From SKW197 sp049970095 (GTDB lineage Archaea; Thermoplasmatota; Thermoplasmata; Lutacidiplasmatales; SKW197), in NCBI GenBank assembly GCA_049970095.1, contig JBMFNP010000037.1, positions 1 to 18,570 on the forward strand: a stretch of DNA of 18,570 nucleotides. The letters are read 5' to 3'. Positions 1 to 8,025 of this stretch are shown here, piece by piece. Made by a program: the position numbers and the translations under genes. Each line of letters begins with the position of its first letter. The stretch's first letter is position 1. The notes under the pieces were generated by a model, which saw only the letters and a program-made list of their open reading frames with translations, ran no database searches and was not told the DNA's origin.

Positions 1-1761
1 AGCGGATATATGACAGTGATAAGGATTTACGCAGAGGTGATTGAGATAGAGCAAGGAGGAAAAATTTACCTTGCTGGTAAGGGTGGACAGGGAGGTAATG
101 GCGGTGCTTCAAATCACCAGGGTGGACAGCAAGGACAAGATGGAAATACCAGTGCTGTTGGAAGCACAAGCACAGCAAATAACGGTGGTGGTGGAGGCGG
201 GGGTGCTACCAAGACCTCAAACTACTATGGGGGTTCTGGTGGTGGCGGTGGTGGTTCCAATGGAACAGGAGGAAATGGGGGAAGAGGTGCAAGAAATGGA
301 ATTTATGTGGGAGGCACAGGTGGTACAGGTGGTCTTCCTTATCTTACAAATAACAACATAAAGCCTGGTTCTGGTGGAGGAGGTGGAAGTGCGGGCTACG
401 ATTCTGCGGGCAATCCTGGTGCTGGTGGAAAAGGAGGTGAAGGTGGTGGTGCAATCCAGCTGATTGCTTGGAATATATATGTTGCTGGCATCATTTCAAC
501 AAACGGAACAGATGGTAAAAATGCAAATTCTGGGTCGCACTCAGGTTCTGGAGGAGGGGGTGGCGGAAGTGGTGGTATAATTGTCATCTCTGGTTGCAAT
601 GTCTCTATAACAGGCATGCTGTATGCAAATGGAGGAAACGGTGGAAATGGAAGCACAGACCCAGATGATCCTGGCAATGATGAGGATGGTGGTGGGGGAG
701 GTGGAGGGGGTGGTGGTGCAATCTATATATATTATGATAATGCCTACACATTCACCGGCTCATATCATGTGAATGGAGGAACAGGTGGGAATGGACCAGG
801 AATTGCAGAAGAAGGGGGAAATGGGGCTAATGGCAATATCTTTATTTCAAAAATACAATTTACATCTTTCTTTCTCTATGCCACGCAAGGCTCCTATATT
901 TCGCCAGTAATTGATGCGGGAAGAATTGCGTTCTGGAATTCTATAACATGGTGTCATGATACGCACTTTTCAGGCACTTCCGCCTCCCTTTATGTCCGCT
1001 ATGCAAATGACACCACTACACTTGCATCTGCAACCTGGACTCAAATTGCCACATACTCTGGTCAGCCCATAACAACAAGCACAGAAACCCTTCCTTCCTC
1101 AATGTTTGGTAGATTTTTCCAATACAACATCACACTTTCAACAACCACCACAAGCAACTCTCCAACTGTTTACCATCTCTCAATTTCCTATCACAAGCCC
1201 AAACTCCTTATTGTAAATGTCACATTCAATCCTTTGGATGGAGGTTACCAGAGAGTAACCCTCTATAACAACGACACCATGACACTCTCTTACACAAACC
1301 TCTATCTGAATGCAAGTTCTAGTTCTTATCCAATTTCTTCCCTAACACTGAACCCAGGGGAATTCATCACAATTAATCTGGGCTCCACAACATTCTTTAA
1401 CATTGTAGTGTCAAGTGGTGACTATCTATTTCTCAACGATTCCACATCCAGCATACCAGGTGTCCCACCAAACGGTACAATTGATTTCGTTAACTGGACA
1501 AACATATTGGGGCTATCACCACCTTCTGATGGTGGTACTGCATCTGCAAATCTTGAATGGTCAGGAAATCCAGTGAACTTATTGGGCTTTAATATAGCAA
1601 CACAAACTGGTATAAATCGCACATGGAGTTCTGGTGTGCCTGCAGAAACAGACACAAGCGCAGACTGGAACCCCGTGTCGGAGAGCCAGTTCCTCACCTT
1701 CATCGCGCTCCTTCCATTCATAGCACTTTCTATTGTTATCAGAAGGAAAAAGAAAGTATAA
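1..1761 (+). CDS. Glycine-rich secreted surface protein, 5' partial
   Basis: The frame is open to the left edge (codons for Ser-Gly-Tyr precede the ATG at 10), so the gene probably starts outside the window and its signal peptide is missing. Counting from that ATG, residues about 18-275 are low-complexity Gly/Asn/Ser sequence with long Gly runs, broken by hydrophobic beta-like strands such as GAIQLIAWNIYVAG and GGIIVISG, which resembles a Gly-rich beta-helical or stacked-strand surface domain. Residues about 290-395 (SYISPVIDAG onward) resemble a beta-sandwich module common in archaeal and bacterial secreted proteins. Residues about 400-560 look like a divergent lamin-tail-type domain (LTLNPGEFITINLG). 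Residues about 561-577 form a membrane segment, followed by the basic tail RRKKKV: a C-terminal anchor, perhaps an archaeosortase-type signal. The next gene, also secreted, starts about 50 bases downstream. No enzymatic motif is visible; a structural or adhesive envelope role is inferred. Confidence 0.8.
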   Translation, partial: SGYMTVIRIYAEVIEIEQGGKIYLAGKGGQGGNGGASNHQGGQQGQDGNTSAVGSTSTANNGGGGGGGATKTSNYYGGSGGGGGGSNGTGGNGGRGARNGIYVGGTGGTGGLPYLTNNNIKPGSGGGGGSAGYDSAGNPGAGGKGGEGGGAIQLIAWNIYVAGIISTNGTDGKNANSGSHSGSGGGGGGSGGIIVISGCNVSITGMLYANGGNGGNGSTDPDDPGNDEDGGGGGGGGGGAIYIYYDNAYTFTGSYHVNGGTGGNGPGIAEEGGNGANGNIFISKIQFTSFFLYATQGSYISPVIDAGRIAFWNSITWCHDTHFSGTSASLYVRYANDTTTLASATWTQIATYSGQPITTSTETLPSSMFGRFFQYNITLSTTTTSNSPTVYHLSISYHKPKLLIVNVTFNPLDGGYQRVTLYNNDTMTLSYTNLYLNASSSSYPISSLTLNPGEFITINLGSTTFFNIVVSSGDYLFLNDSTSSIPGVPPNGTIDFVNWTNILGLSPPSDGGTASANLEWSGNPVNLLGFNIATQTGINRTWSSGVPAETDTSADWNPVSESQFLTFIALLPFIALSIVIRRKKKV

Positions 1762-1765
1762 TATA
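1757..1765 (+). promoter_or_regulatory. TATA-like box for the subtilase gene
   Basis: TATAATATA overlaps the stop codon of the glycine-rich gene. An archaeal start site about 26 nt downstream would fall near 1786-1788, at the first copy of the duplicated ATG (1787) and not at the ATG that opens the long protease frame (1813). Prediction from sequence and spacing only. Confidence 0.5.
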
Positions 1766-1774
1766 CTCTTACAC

Positions 1775-1826
1775 TATTTTCCCTTTATGAATTGGAGGAT
1801 TATTTTCCCTTTATGAATTGGAGGAT
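1775..1826 (+). repeat. Perfect 26-bp tandem duplication at the protease start
   Basis: Bases 1775-1800 and 1801-1826 are identical and adjacent. Each copy contains CCCTTTATG followed by AATTGGAGGAT, so each carries an ATG (1787 and 1813) and a GGAGG. Only the second ATG is in frame with the protease. The first copy's GGAGG (1794-1798) lies about 14 nt before that ATG. Identity of the copies points to a recent duplication or to an assembly artefact. Confidence 0.9.
1787..1816 (+). other. Nine-codon upstream ORF ending in ATGA at the protease start
   Basis: The ATG in the first repeat copy opens MNWRIIFPL and stops at TGA 1814-1816, which overlaps the protease ATG at 1813 as ATGA. If transcription starts near 1787, as the TATA-like box predicts, this short frame would be translated first and the protease would depend on re-initiation. 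It may equally be a by-product of the duplication: both copies encode the same first five residues (MNWRI). Confidence 0.4.
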
Positions 1827-4800
1827 TAAATTCTGGGTATGGGCCTTGATTGCTCTGATTGTGCTCTTGGCATTTTTTGTGCCATACGGAAGCACAGTGA
1901 AAGCGAATGAAAGTTCTGGGTATGAAAACGACATGATTTTGCTTAAGAAGATTGCGTTTTCAGTTTCTGGTGGAGAGCCAATAATACCTGAGCATCTCAA
2001 ACTCAATGCACCACCACCAGGAATCCCAGTAACATATCTTGTGAAAATGAAAGATGTAATTCGTGAGGATTGGAAAAACCAGATTGAAAGACACGCTAAA
2101 ATCCTCTCCTATATTCCCTACAACACCTACATTGTGAAAGCAACTGAAAGCCAGATAAATGAGATTGCGAAACTTCAGTTTGTGCAGTGGCATGGAATTT
2201 ACCACCCATATTACAAAATCAGCCCAAGTGTTTATCAGGGCACATTGATGAAAATTCTGGTATTTGACAATGTGGACGCCATTGCCTCAGCAATTGCAAA
2301 AGCTGGAGGGTTGGTGAGAGAAGTTGCACCTTCAATCTACGGAAATGGAGGAACTATAATTGCAGAGATTTCATCAAAACTTGCTGAAAATATTGCCTTT
2401 CTCCCAGATGTCAGATGGATTGAGAAGCGCTCAGAGATGAAAATTTCAAATTCAATTTCTGCTGGCGTGATTCAATCAGGTACAAGTGGAAACACACCCA
2501 TCTGGAATCACGGACTTTACGGTGAGGGACAGATTATCGGCGAATCCGACACTGGCATTGACTGGGACCATGAAGCTTTCAGAGACCCAGCTAACTTCCA
2601 GGTGCAGTATAGCAATCCACCAGGCTCACTACCTCCTAATCTCACCCACAGAAAAATCGTGAATTACCATGTATTTGTGGACGACCATGACCTTAGCAAT
2701 TCAGGGCATGGCACACATGTGGCATGCACAATTGCAGGCAACAATTCCTATGTTGGCGGAACAAATGCAAATGGCAAAGGAATGGCACCAAGTGCAAAAC
2801 TCTCTTTTGCGGACATAGGAGGCGCTAATGATGCTCTCTTCCTTCCCCCAGACCTCAACCAGTTATACCAATGGGCATACAACGACGGTGCAAGATTGCA
2901 CTCAAATTCCTGGGGAGATTCCAATAATGATTATGGAAGTGAGGCAATGCAAACGGACGAATTCATGTGGAACCACAAGGATATGCTGATATTTTTTGCA
3001 GCTGGGAACAGTGGTCCTAGTACAAACACTGTTGGAAATCCAGGTACTGCAAAAAACATTGTTACTGTAGGTGCCACATCCTATGACGGCACAAGCCTTG
3101 CAGACTTCTCAAGCAGAGGCCCAACACAGGACGGAAGAAGAAAGCCCACTGTATGTGCACCTGGCTCCTCAATCACCTCTGCAGATTCTGACGGTTCACT
3201 TACAACAAACAACTCTGGCTATATATCAATGAGCGGGACATCAATGGCAACCCCAACCACTGCAGGCGGTGCTGCACTTGTGAGAGAATATTATACAGAT
3301 GGCTGGTATCCAACAGGCTCAAAAATTTCTGCAAATGCTTTCATACCCTCTGCCGCATTGATTAAAGCCACACTAATAAACTCCGCAATAGCAATCGGTA
3401 CATATTCCATTCCAGACAACAATATTGGATGGGGTAGAATTCAACTAGATAATGCACTGTATTTTGCTGGCGACACTGAAAGGCTGAGGATTGTAGATTT
3501 CAGAGATGGGTTGCAAACAGGTGAGGCAATGGAATACTCCTATTATGTGAGCAATCCTAATCTGCCTTTAAAAATCACCCTTGTATGGACCGACTATCCA
3601 GGCGATCCTGCAGCAGCAAAGGACATTGTGAATGACCTTAATCTTGAAGTTACCGCACCTGACAACACGCATTACCTCGGAAATGTTTTTTCTGGCGGTG
3701 TGTCAGTACCAGGGGGCACAGCAGACAGCACAAATGTTGAGGAATGTGTTTATCTAAACACTCCACAGCCAGGCATCTACAGAGTAAAGGTAATTGCAGC
3801 AAATGTTCCAATGGGACCACAAGACTTTGCACTTGTGCTCACCGGCGGCTTTTCAGATAGCCAAGGCGAGATAAGCTTAGACAGAACAATTTATCCACTT
3901 AGTGCAACTCTCCACCTTAAAGTTATAGACCCAGATGCATCAGGCACAGTAACCGTGGTTGTCAATTCAACAACAGAACATGCTGGCGAAACCGTTTTGC
4001 TCACAGAAACCGCGCCTTCCTCCCATGTATTCACTGGCACACTCCAGATTTCTCAATCAAACTCTAATGGTGTGCTCCAGGTTTCAGATAGCGACACAAT
4101 CACAGCAAAATACACCGATGCCTCCGCACCAATACAAGTAGTTTATGCATATGCAAAGGTGGATGGAACTCCACCACAAATCACTGGCGTCCATGTGAAT
4201 GAAATTACCGCAAATTCTGCAGTAATTACCTGGACAACAAATGAACCTGCAACTGCAAAAGTAATATATGGTACCTCTTCACTGGATAATATAGTTTACA
4301 ATAACAATACCACAACCACACATTCAATTCAATTGTACGCCCTGCAACCAAATACCACATACCAGTTTTTTGTTGAGAGCGCAGACCATGCAGGCAACAT
4401 TGCGAGCGACAATAACGGAGGAATGAATTATTCATTTACCACCGGTTTTCTAACAATTCTTTTGATAGATGAGGGGAACTCACTCCCACTGGATCGCTAC
4501 TACAGGAATGCACTCTCAGATAGCGAATGGAGTTATGGTGTATGGAGCAAGGGCAGACAAGGAACTCCTTCACTCTCACTCCTCCAGCAATCAAAAGCTG
4601 TTGTCTGGCACACAAGCAATACATACCCGCAGCTTGACGCAGAGGCGCGTGCATTAATTGGTTCATACCTTGATGCAGGAGGAAAACTTGTTATATCAGG
4701 ACAGGATATTGGCTGGGACCTCTGTGATTCCGATGGCACACAGTACAACAATGCTACATGGTATCAAAATTATCTTCATGCCACATACTCTACAGATAAT

Positions 4801-6693
4801 GATGGAAGTCATGGAGTAAGTGGTGTCCCTGGTGACCCCATCGGTGATGGCATCAATGCCACACTCAATGATGTTGTTGGCGGATATTACCCGGATGGAG
4901 TGAGTGCAGGCACAGGTGCATATCCATTTTTGAATTATGCCAGTGGGTACACTGCAGGCGTTAGATACCTTGGTTCTCATGGAGTAGTTTACTATGCATT
5001 TGCATTTGAGGACATTACTCAGAAGGAAACAAGGGCAATACTTATGGATCGCTCCCTGAAATATCTTCTTGGCTCAAAGCCCACAGTGATTATTACCTCT
5101 CCACAAGAAAACACAAGCGCATATGGAATTGTAGATATATTCTGGAATGCCACAGACACAAAACCTATTGTAAAGTATGATGTTTACCTGAGCACAAATG
5201 AAGGCGCAAAATGGGATTACATCACAACCACAACAGTAAACACCACAACATTAGATTTTACTCCGTTTCCTGATGGTGCCTACATGGTAAAGGTGGTGGC
5301 TATTGATGAGGCAGGAATTGACGGCTCTGCTACTGTAAGGGTAATAAAAACTCCAGATGATGTAGGTGTTGAAAAAATTCTTGAGCCACAGAACGGGTTC
5401 ACATACCCCAAAGGGGAACACAATATCAGTGCTGAAATAAAGAACTATGGTCCCAATACCCAGAATTCTTTTGATGTAAGATGCGCAATTTCAAGGGTAA
5501 TTGCTGGCACAGAAACTATCTTCTTCACAGATGACTTTGAAACAGATAAGGGATGGACGCACATGAACACAGGAGGCAACAATAGCATTGATGAGTGGCA
5601 GCGCGGCACACCCTCAGGCACAGGTGCACCTGCACCGCATAGCGGTTCAAATGTATGGGCTACAAATCTTTCTGGCAATTATGCTGCAACACCATACGCA
5701 GCAGCACTTGTTTCCCCTGTGCTGAACCTCTCAGATTATGACTATGTTACAATGAAGTACTGGCAATGGGTGGACATTGAAGGCTCATCTCTCGCTTATT
5801 ACGATGGCGGACTGATAGAAATTACTACAGACGGAAATACATGGGTGCAGATAGATGAGCCGAATGTAAATCCACAGCCATACTACAATGGAACAATCTC
5901 CTCTGGGTACTCAAATCCACTTGCTGGAAAGAATGCATTTTCAGGCAGGGTTAAGACATGGGTTGAAGTCACTGTGAATCTTACAAACTGGGCTGGAAAT
6001 CCATCTGTAAAAGTAAGGTTCAATTTTGGCTCAGATTCTTCAGAATCATATCTTGGATGGTACATTGATGATGTAATGTTAATTGGAAAGAAAAACATGC
6101 TCTTGATAGAAGTATTCAATCAGACAAAACCCACAGGCATATCACTTCCACAGAATGATAGTGTAAACCTTACATGGGCATACAATTTTTCAGAGCCTGG
6201 CATGTACAAAATCACAGTTAAAACAGAATTAGCTGGAGACAATGCCAGCGGAAATGATGCAAAGACAATTTACATTAACATTACAGGGATTATAACAATA
6301 AATCATATGCCAGTCACATCAGCAACAGTTGGAGCTCCAATTGAGATTTATGCAAATATTACTGACATTGTTGCACCTCTCACAGATGTCAAAGTATTCT
6401 ACCAGCCAGTCGGAGAAAACATCTCCTATGCCATTAACATGAGCCTTATAGCAGGCACAAACACAAACGGGACATGGTATGTCCAGATTCCTGCACAGAA
6501 TGCACCTGGCACACTCTATTACTACATTCAGGCATGGGACAGTGCAAATAACACTGCATTATCACCAGAAAACGGCACATACCAGGTTACAATAAATCCT
6601 GGGACACCCGAGATCCTGCATTTCTCAATGCCAATGATTTTTGCACTGCTGATTATCTTTGGATTTACGAGACGCAAAAAACGCAGAAACTGA
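1813..6693 (+). CDS. Multidomain subtilisin-like serine protease (S8 family), surface-anchored
   Basis: The start is set at ATG 1813; an in-frame TTG at 1792 would add seven residues. The product is 1626 aa. Residues 1-30 form a signal peptide or N-terminal membrane segment. Residues about 55-210 look like an inhibitory propeptide. The S8 catalytic domain follows, with Asp246 (SDTGID), His299 (GHGTHVA), oxyanion Asn399 (AAGNSGP) and Ser477 (GTSMATP), so the triad is complete. Residues about 554-679 resemble the beta-sandwich that follows the catalytic domain in KP-43-type subtilases. Then come an Ig-like stretch, a fibronectin III domain (about 785-878), a Rossmann/GATase-1-like domain (about 878-1091), another Ig-like domain (about 1090-1180), a jelly-roll-like module ending GWYIDDVMLIG (about 1236-1426) and CARDB/Ig-like domains to about 1596. 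A membrane segment and the tail TRRKKRRN end the protein. It probably acts outside the cell, tethered to the membrane; its substrate is unknown. Confidence 0.92.
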   Translation: MNWRIKFWVWALIALIVLLAFFVPYGSTVKANESSGYENDMILLKKIAFSVSGGEPIIPEHLKLNAPPPGIPVTYLVKMKDVIREDWKNQIERHAKILSYIPYNTYIVKATESQINEIAKLQFVQWHGIYHPYYKISPSVYQGTLMKILVFDNVDAIASAIAKAGGLVREVAPSIYGNGGTIIAEISSKLAENIAFLPDVRWIEKRSEMKISNSISAGVIQSGTSGNTPIWNHGLYGEGQIIGESDTGIDWDHEAFRDPANFQVQYSNPPGSLPPNLTHRKIVNYHVFVDDHDLSNSGHGTHVACTIAGNNSYVGGTNANGKGMAPSAKLSFADIGGANDALFLPPDLNQLYQWAYNDGARLHSNSWGDSNNDYGSEAMQTDEFMWNHKDMLIFFAAGNSGPSTNTVGNPGTAKNIVTVGATSYDGTSLADFSSRGPTQDGRRKPTVCAPGSSITSADSDGSLTTNNSGYISMSGTSMATPTTAGGAALVREYYTDGWYPTGSKISANAFIPSAALIKATLINSAIAIGTYSIPDNNIGWGRIQLDNALYFAGDTERLRIVDFRDGLQTGEAMEYSYYVSNPNLPLKITLVWTDYPGDPAAAKDIVNDLNLEVTAPDNTHYLGNVFSGGVSVPGGTADSTNVEECVYLNTPQPGIYRVKVIAANVPMGPQDFALVLTGGFSDSQGEISLDRTIYPLSATLHLKVIDPDASGTVTVVVNSTTEHAGETVLLTETAPSSHVFTGTLQISQSNSNGVLQVSDSDTITAKYTDASAPIQVVYAYAKVDGTPPQITGVHVNEITANSAVITWTTNEPATAKVIYGTSSLDNIVYNNNTTTTHSIQLYALQPNTTYQFFVESADHAGNIASDNNGGMNYSFTTGFLTILLIDEGNSLPLDRYYRNALSDSEWSYGVWSKGRQGTPSLSLLQQSKAVVWHTSNTYPQLDAEARALIGSYLDAGGKLVISGQDIGWDLCDSDGTQYNNATWYQNYLHATYSTDNDGSHGVSGVPGDPIGDGINATLNDVVGGYYPDGVSAGTGAYPFLNYASGYTAGVRYLGSHGVVYYAFAFEDITQKETRAILMDRSLKYLLGSKPTVIITSPQENTSAYGIVDIFWNATDTKPIVKYDVYLSTNEGAKWDYITTTTVNTTTLDFTPFPDGAYMVKVVAIDEAGIDGSATVRVIKTPDDVGVEKILEPQNGFTYPKGEHNISAEIKNYGPNTQNSFDVRCAISRVIAGTETIFFTDDFETDKGWTHMNTGGNNSIDEWQRGTPSGTGAPAPHSGSNVWATNLSGNYAATPYAAALVSPVLNLSDYDYVTMKYWQWVDIEGSSLAYYDGGLIEITTDGNTWVQIDEPNVNPQPYYNGTISSGYSNPLAGKNAFSGRVKTWVEVTVNLTNWAGNPSVKVRFNFGSDSSESYLGWYIDDVMLIGKKNMLLIEVFNQTKPTGISLPQNDSVNLTWAYNFSEPGMYKITVKTELAGDNASGNDAKTIYINITGIITINHMPVTSATVGAPIEIYANITDIVAPLTDVKVFYQPVGENISYAINMSLIAGTNTNGTWYVQIPAQNAPGTLYYYIQAWDSANNTALSPENGTYQVTINPGTPEILHFSMPMIFALLIIFGFTRRKKRRN

Positions 6694-6699
6694 AAAACA

Positions 6700-6742
6700 T
6701 TTTTATTAAACCATATGAATTATTTTTCTCTTTATTGCTTTA
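6700..6742 (+). terminator. T-rich archaeal terminator region after the protease
   Basis: Several T-rich runs follow the protease stop (TTTTT at 6700-6704 and 6723-6727, then TTTATTGCTTT). Archaeal RNA polymerase commonly terminates on oligo-T without a hairpin, and none is obvious here. The next promoter lies just downstream. Confidence 0.45.
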
Positions 6743-6766
6743 ATAATGCCTGAACCATAATCCACA

Positions 6767-6771
6767 TATAT
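6767..6771 (+). promoter_or_regulatory. TATA-like box for the DUF438 gene
   Basis: TATAT in the context CCACATATATCAC. A start site about 26 nt downstream falls near 6795, just before the ATG at 6801, which would give a nearly leaderless mRNA. Confidence 0.4.
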
Positions 6772-6780
6772 CACATCTCT

Positions 6781-6800
6781 ATTTTCCATGTGGTGAAAAT
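6781..6800. promoter_or_regulatory. Inverted repeat at the predicted start site of the DUF438 gene
   Basis: ATTTTC (6781-6786) and GAAAAT (6795-6800) are exact inverted half-sites separated by eight bases, lying between the TATA-like box and the ATG at 6801. The placement suits an operator for a dimeric repressor. A chance AT-rich palindrome is possible. Confidence 0.3.
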
Positions 6801-6941
6801 ATGGAGGAACAGAACTAGCGCAAGGAGATGCTGAAAAGAATAATAAAGAGATTACACAGCGGAGAGGACCCCAAGAAAGTGAAAGAGGAGTTCGCTGAGT
6901 TTCTTTCAAAGGTGACTCCACTTGAGATCGCAAAAACCAGA
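6801..6941 (+). pseudogene. 5' part of the DUF438 gene, out of frame with the body and containing TAG
   Basis: From ATG 6801 the frame reads MEEQN, then TAG (6816-6818), then RKEMLKRIIKRLHSGEDPKK and on through EEFAEFLSKVTPLEIAK. This is the typical DUF438 N-terminal helix, and the body of the gene continues it in the +1 frame. The match to the family begins before or at the amber codon, so the TAG seems to interrupt the natural N terminus. The alternative start ATG 6828 directly abuts an AAGGAG and so has poor Shine-Dalgarno spacing. The shift to the downstream frame occurs at the five As of 6932-6936; removing one A fuses LEIAK to PEEELIKEGMP, restoring the family pattern. Either the gene is decaying, the assembly has errors, or decoding is unusual. 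Confidence 0.65.
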
Positions 6942-7989
6942 GGAAGAACTTATCAAAGAAGGAATGCCAAGAGAAGAAATCAGGAAACTGTGCGACTTGC
7001 ATCTGAAAATTTTTTCTGAGAGTGGGAGGAACATTCCCGAGATTCCCAGATGGCATCCAATCCATATCCTTATGTCAGAACATGAAATTCTGCTTGGATT
7101 TGCTGCTGAAATGCAGTGCATTGCAGAAAGCTGGGCATCAGCACCAGAAATTGAAAAACTCAAGAATGTGGTTGAGCACCTAAAGAGTTCAGAAAGTCAC
7201 TATGTGCGTGAAGAAAATGTACTCTTTCCATACCTTGAGCGACACGGGATAACAGAACCACCGCAAATAATGTGGATGGAACACGATGAAATAAGAAAAC
7301 TCAAGAAAGGGATTTATGCAGTTGCAGAAAATATGTCAGATGAATCTCCAGAGAGGCTAAAAAATCTCGCTAAACAGTTGCACGAATATCTCAGTTCTCA
7401 CTTTTACAAGGAAAATAATATTCTCTTTCCTGCAGCGTTGAGGGTGGTAAGTGAGGAGGAGTGGCATTCTGCAAGAAATGAGTTTGACGCACTTGGATAC
7501 TGTTGCTTTACCCCGGATGTTGCGAAGAAAAAAGAGGAAATGAAAAGAAAAGAAGAGGATGCAGTAGTAATGGCGATGATGGAGGGTCTCATCTCCATGG
7601 AAACTGGTAAACTCACTCCTGAAGAACTGGAAGCGATTTTGAATTCATTACCCGTTGATATTTCTTTTGTGGACAAAGAGAATACCGTAAGGTATTACAA
7701 CGATACCAAGGAGAGAATCTTCCCAAGAACAAAAGCGGTAATTGGGAGGAAGGTGCAGAACTGCCATCCACAGAAGAGCATAGACAAGGTAAACACAATT
7801 CTCAATGATTTTAGGGAGGGAAAAAGAGAAAAGGCAGAATTCTGGATAAATCTAAAGGGTAGAGTCATTTACATCAGATACTTTCCAGTAAGAAACAGGA
7901 ACGGAGAATACATAGGATGTCTGGAGGTAACCCAGGACATTACCGAGATAAAGAAGATTGAAGGAGAAAAAAGATTACTAGATGGTTGA
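6922..7989 (+). CDS. DUF438 / hemerythrin HHE / PAS domain protein (body; 5' end frameshifted)
   Basis: The long frame starts at ATG 6922, but its first four codons are out-of-frame sequence; true homology begins near 6937 (PEEELIKEGMPREEIRKLC, the end of the DUF438 domain). A hemerythrin-like HHE helical domain follows, with histidine/acid motifs typical of a di-iron site: HPIHILMSEHE, HYVREENVLFPYLERHG, MEHDEIRK and HFYKENNILFP. A charged linker leads to a PAS domain (LPVDISFVDKENTVRYYND through CLEVTQDITEIKK) containing the NCHP motif characteristic of this family. No kinase or output domain follows. Members of this architecture are thought to sense oxygen, NO or redox state, but the role is largely uncharacterised. 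If the frameshift is real, a product would lack the N-terminal helices. The next gene has its own promoter 36 bases on. Confidence 0.85.
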   Translation: MRSQKPEEELIKEGMPREEIRKLCDLHLKIFSESGRNIPEIPRWHPIHILMSEHEILLGFAAEMQCIAESWASAPEIEKLKNVVEHLKSSESHYVREENVLFPYLERHGITEPPQIMWMEHDEIRKLKKGIYAVAENMSDESPERLKNLAKQLHEYLSSHFYKENNILFPAALRVVSEEEWHSARNEFDALGYCCFTPDVAKKKEEMKRKEEDAVVMAMMEGLISMETGKLTPEELEAILNSLPVDISFVDKENTVRYYNDTKERIFPRTKAVIGRKVQNCHPQKSIDKVNTILNDFREGKREKAEFWINLKGRVIYIRYFPVRNRNGEYIGCLEVTQDITEIKKIEGEKRLLDG

Positions 7990-7996
7990 GGAACAA

Positions 7997-8003
7997 TTAT
8001 ATA
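7997..8003 (+). promoter_or_regulatory. TATA box for the CYTH-HDAC-pyrG operon
   Basis: TTATATA is centred about 26 nt before the ATG at 8026. This is the spacing for transcription starting at or next to the start codon, and no Shine-Dalgarno sequence lies between, so a leaderless mRNA is predicted. Confidence 0.6.
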
Positions 8004-8025
8004 CCCCCCAGAATTCCAGCATTTA

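Noticed and set aside
396..677. Proline-rich bottom-strand frame opposite the glycine-rich domain
   Set aside because: Poly-Gly codons (GGN) read as Pro on the other strand; a compositional artefact.
1..840. GGT/GGA-rich repeats as a possible CRISPR or microsatellite array
   Set aside because: The repeats follow the coding frame as varied Gly codons with no constant repeat unit or spacer length.
1792..1812. TTG at 1792 as the protease start
   Set aside because: It would add MEDYFPF before the signal peptide. The ATG at 1813 directly begins the basic-hydrophobic signal sequence, so it is preferred, though not proven.
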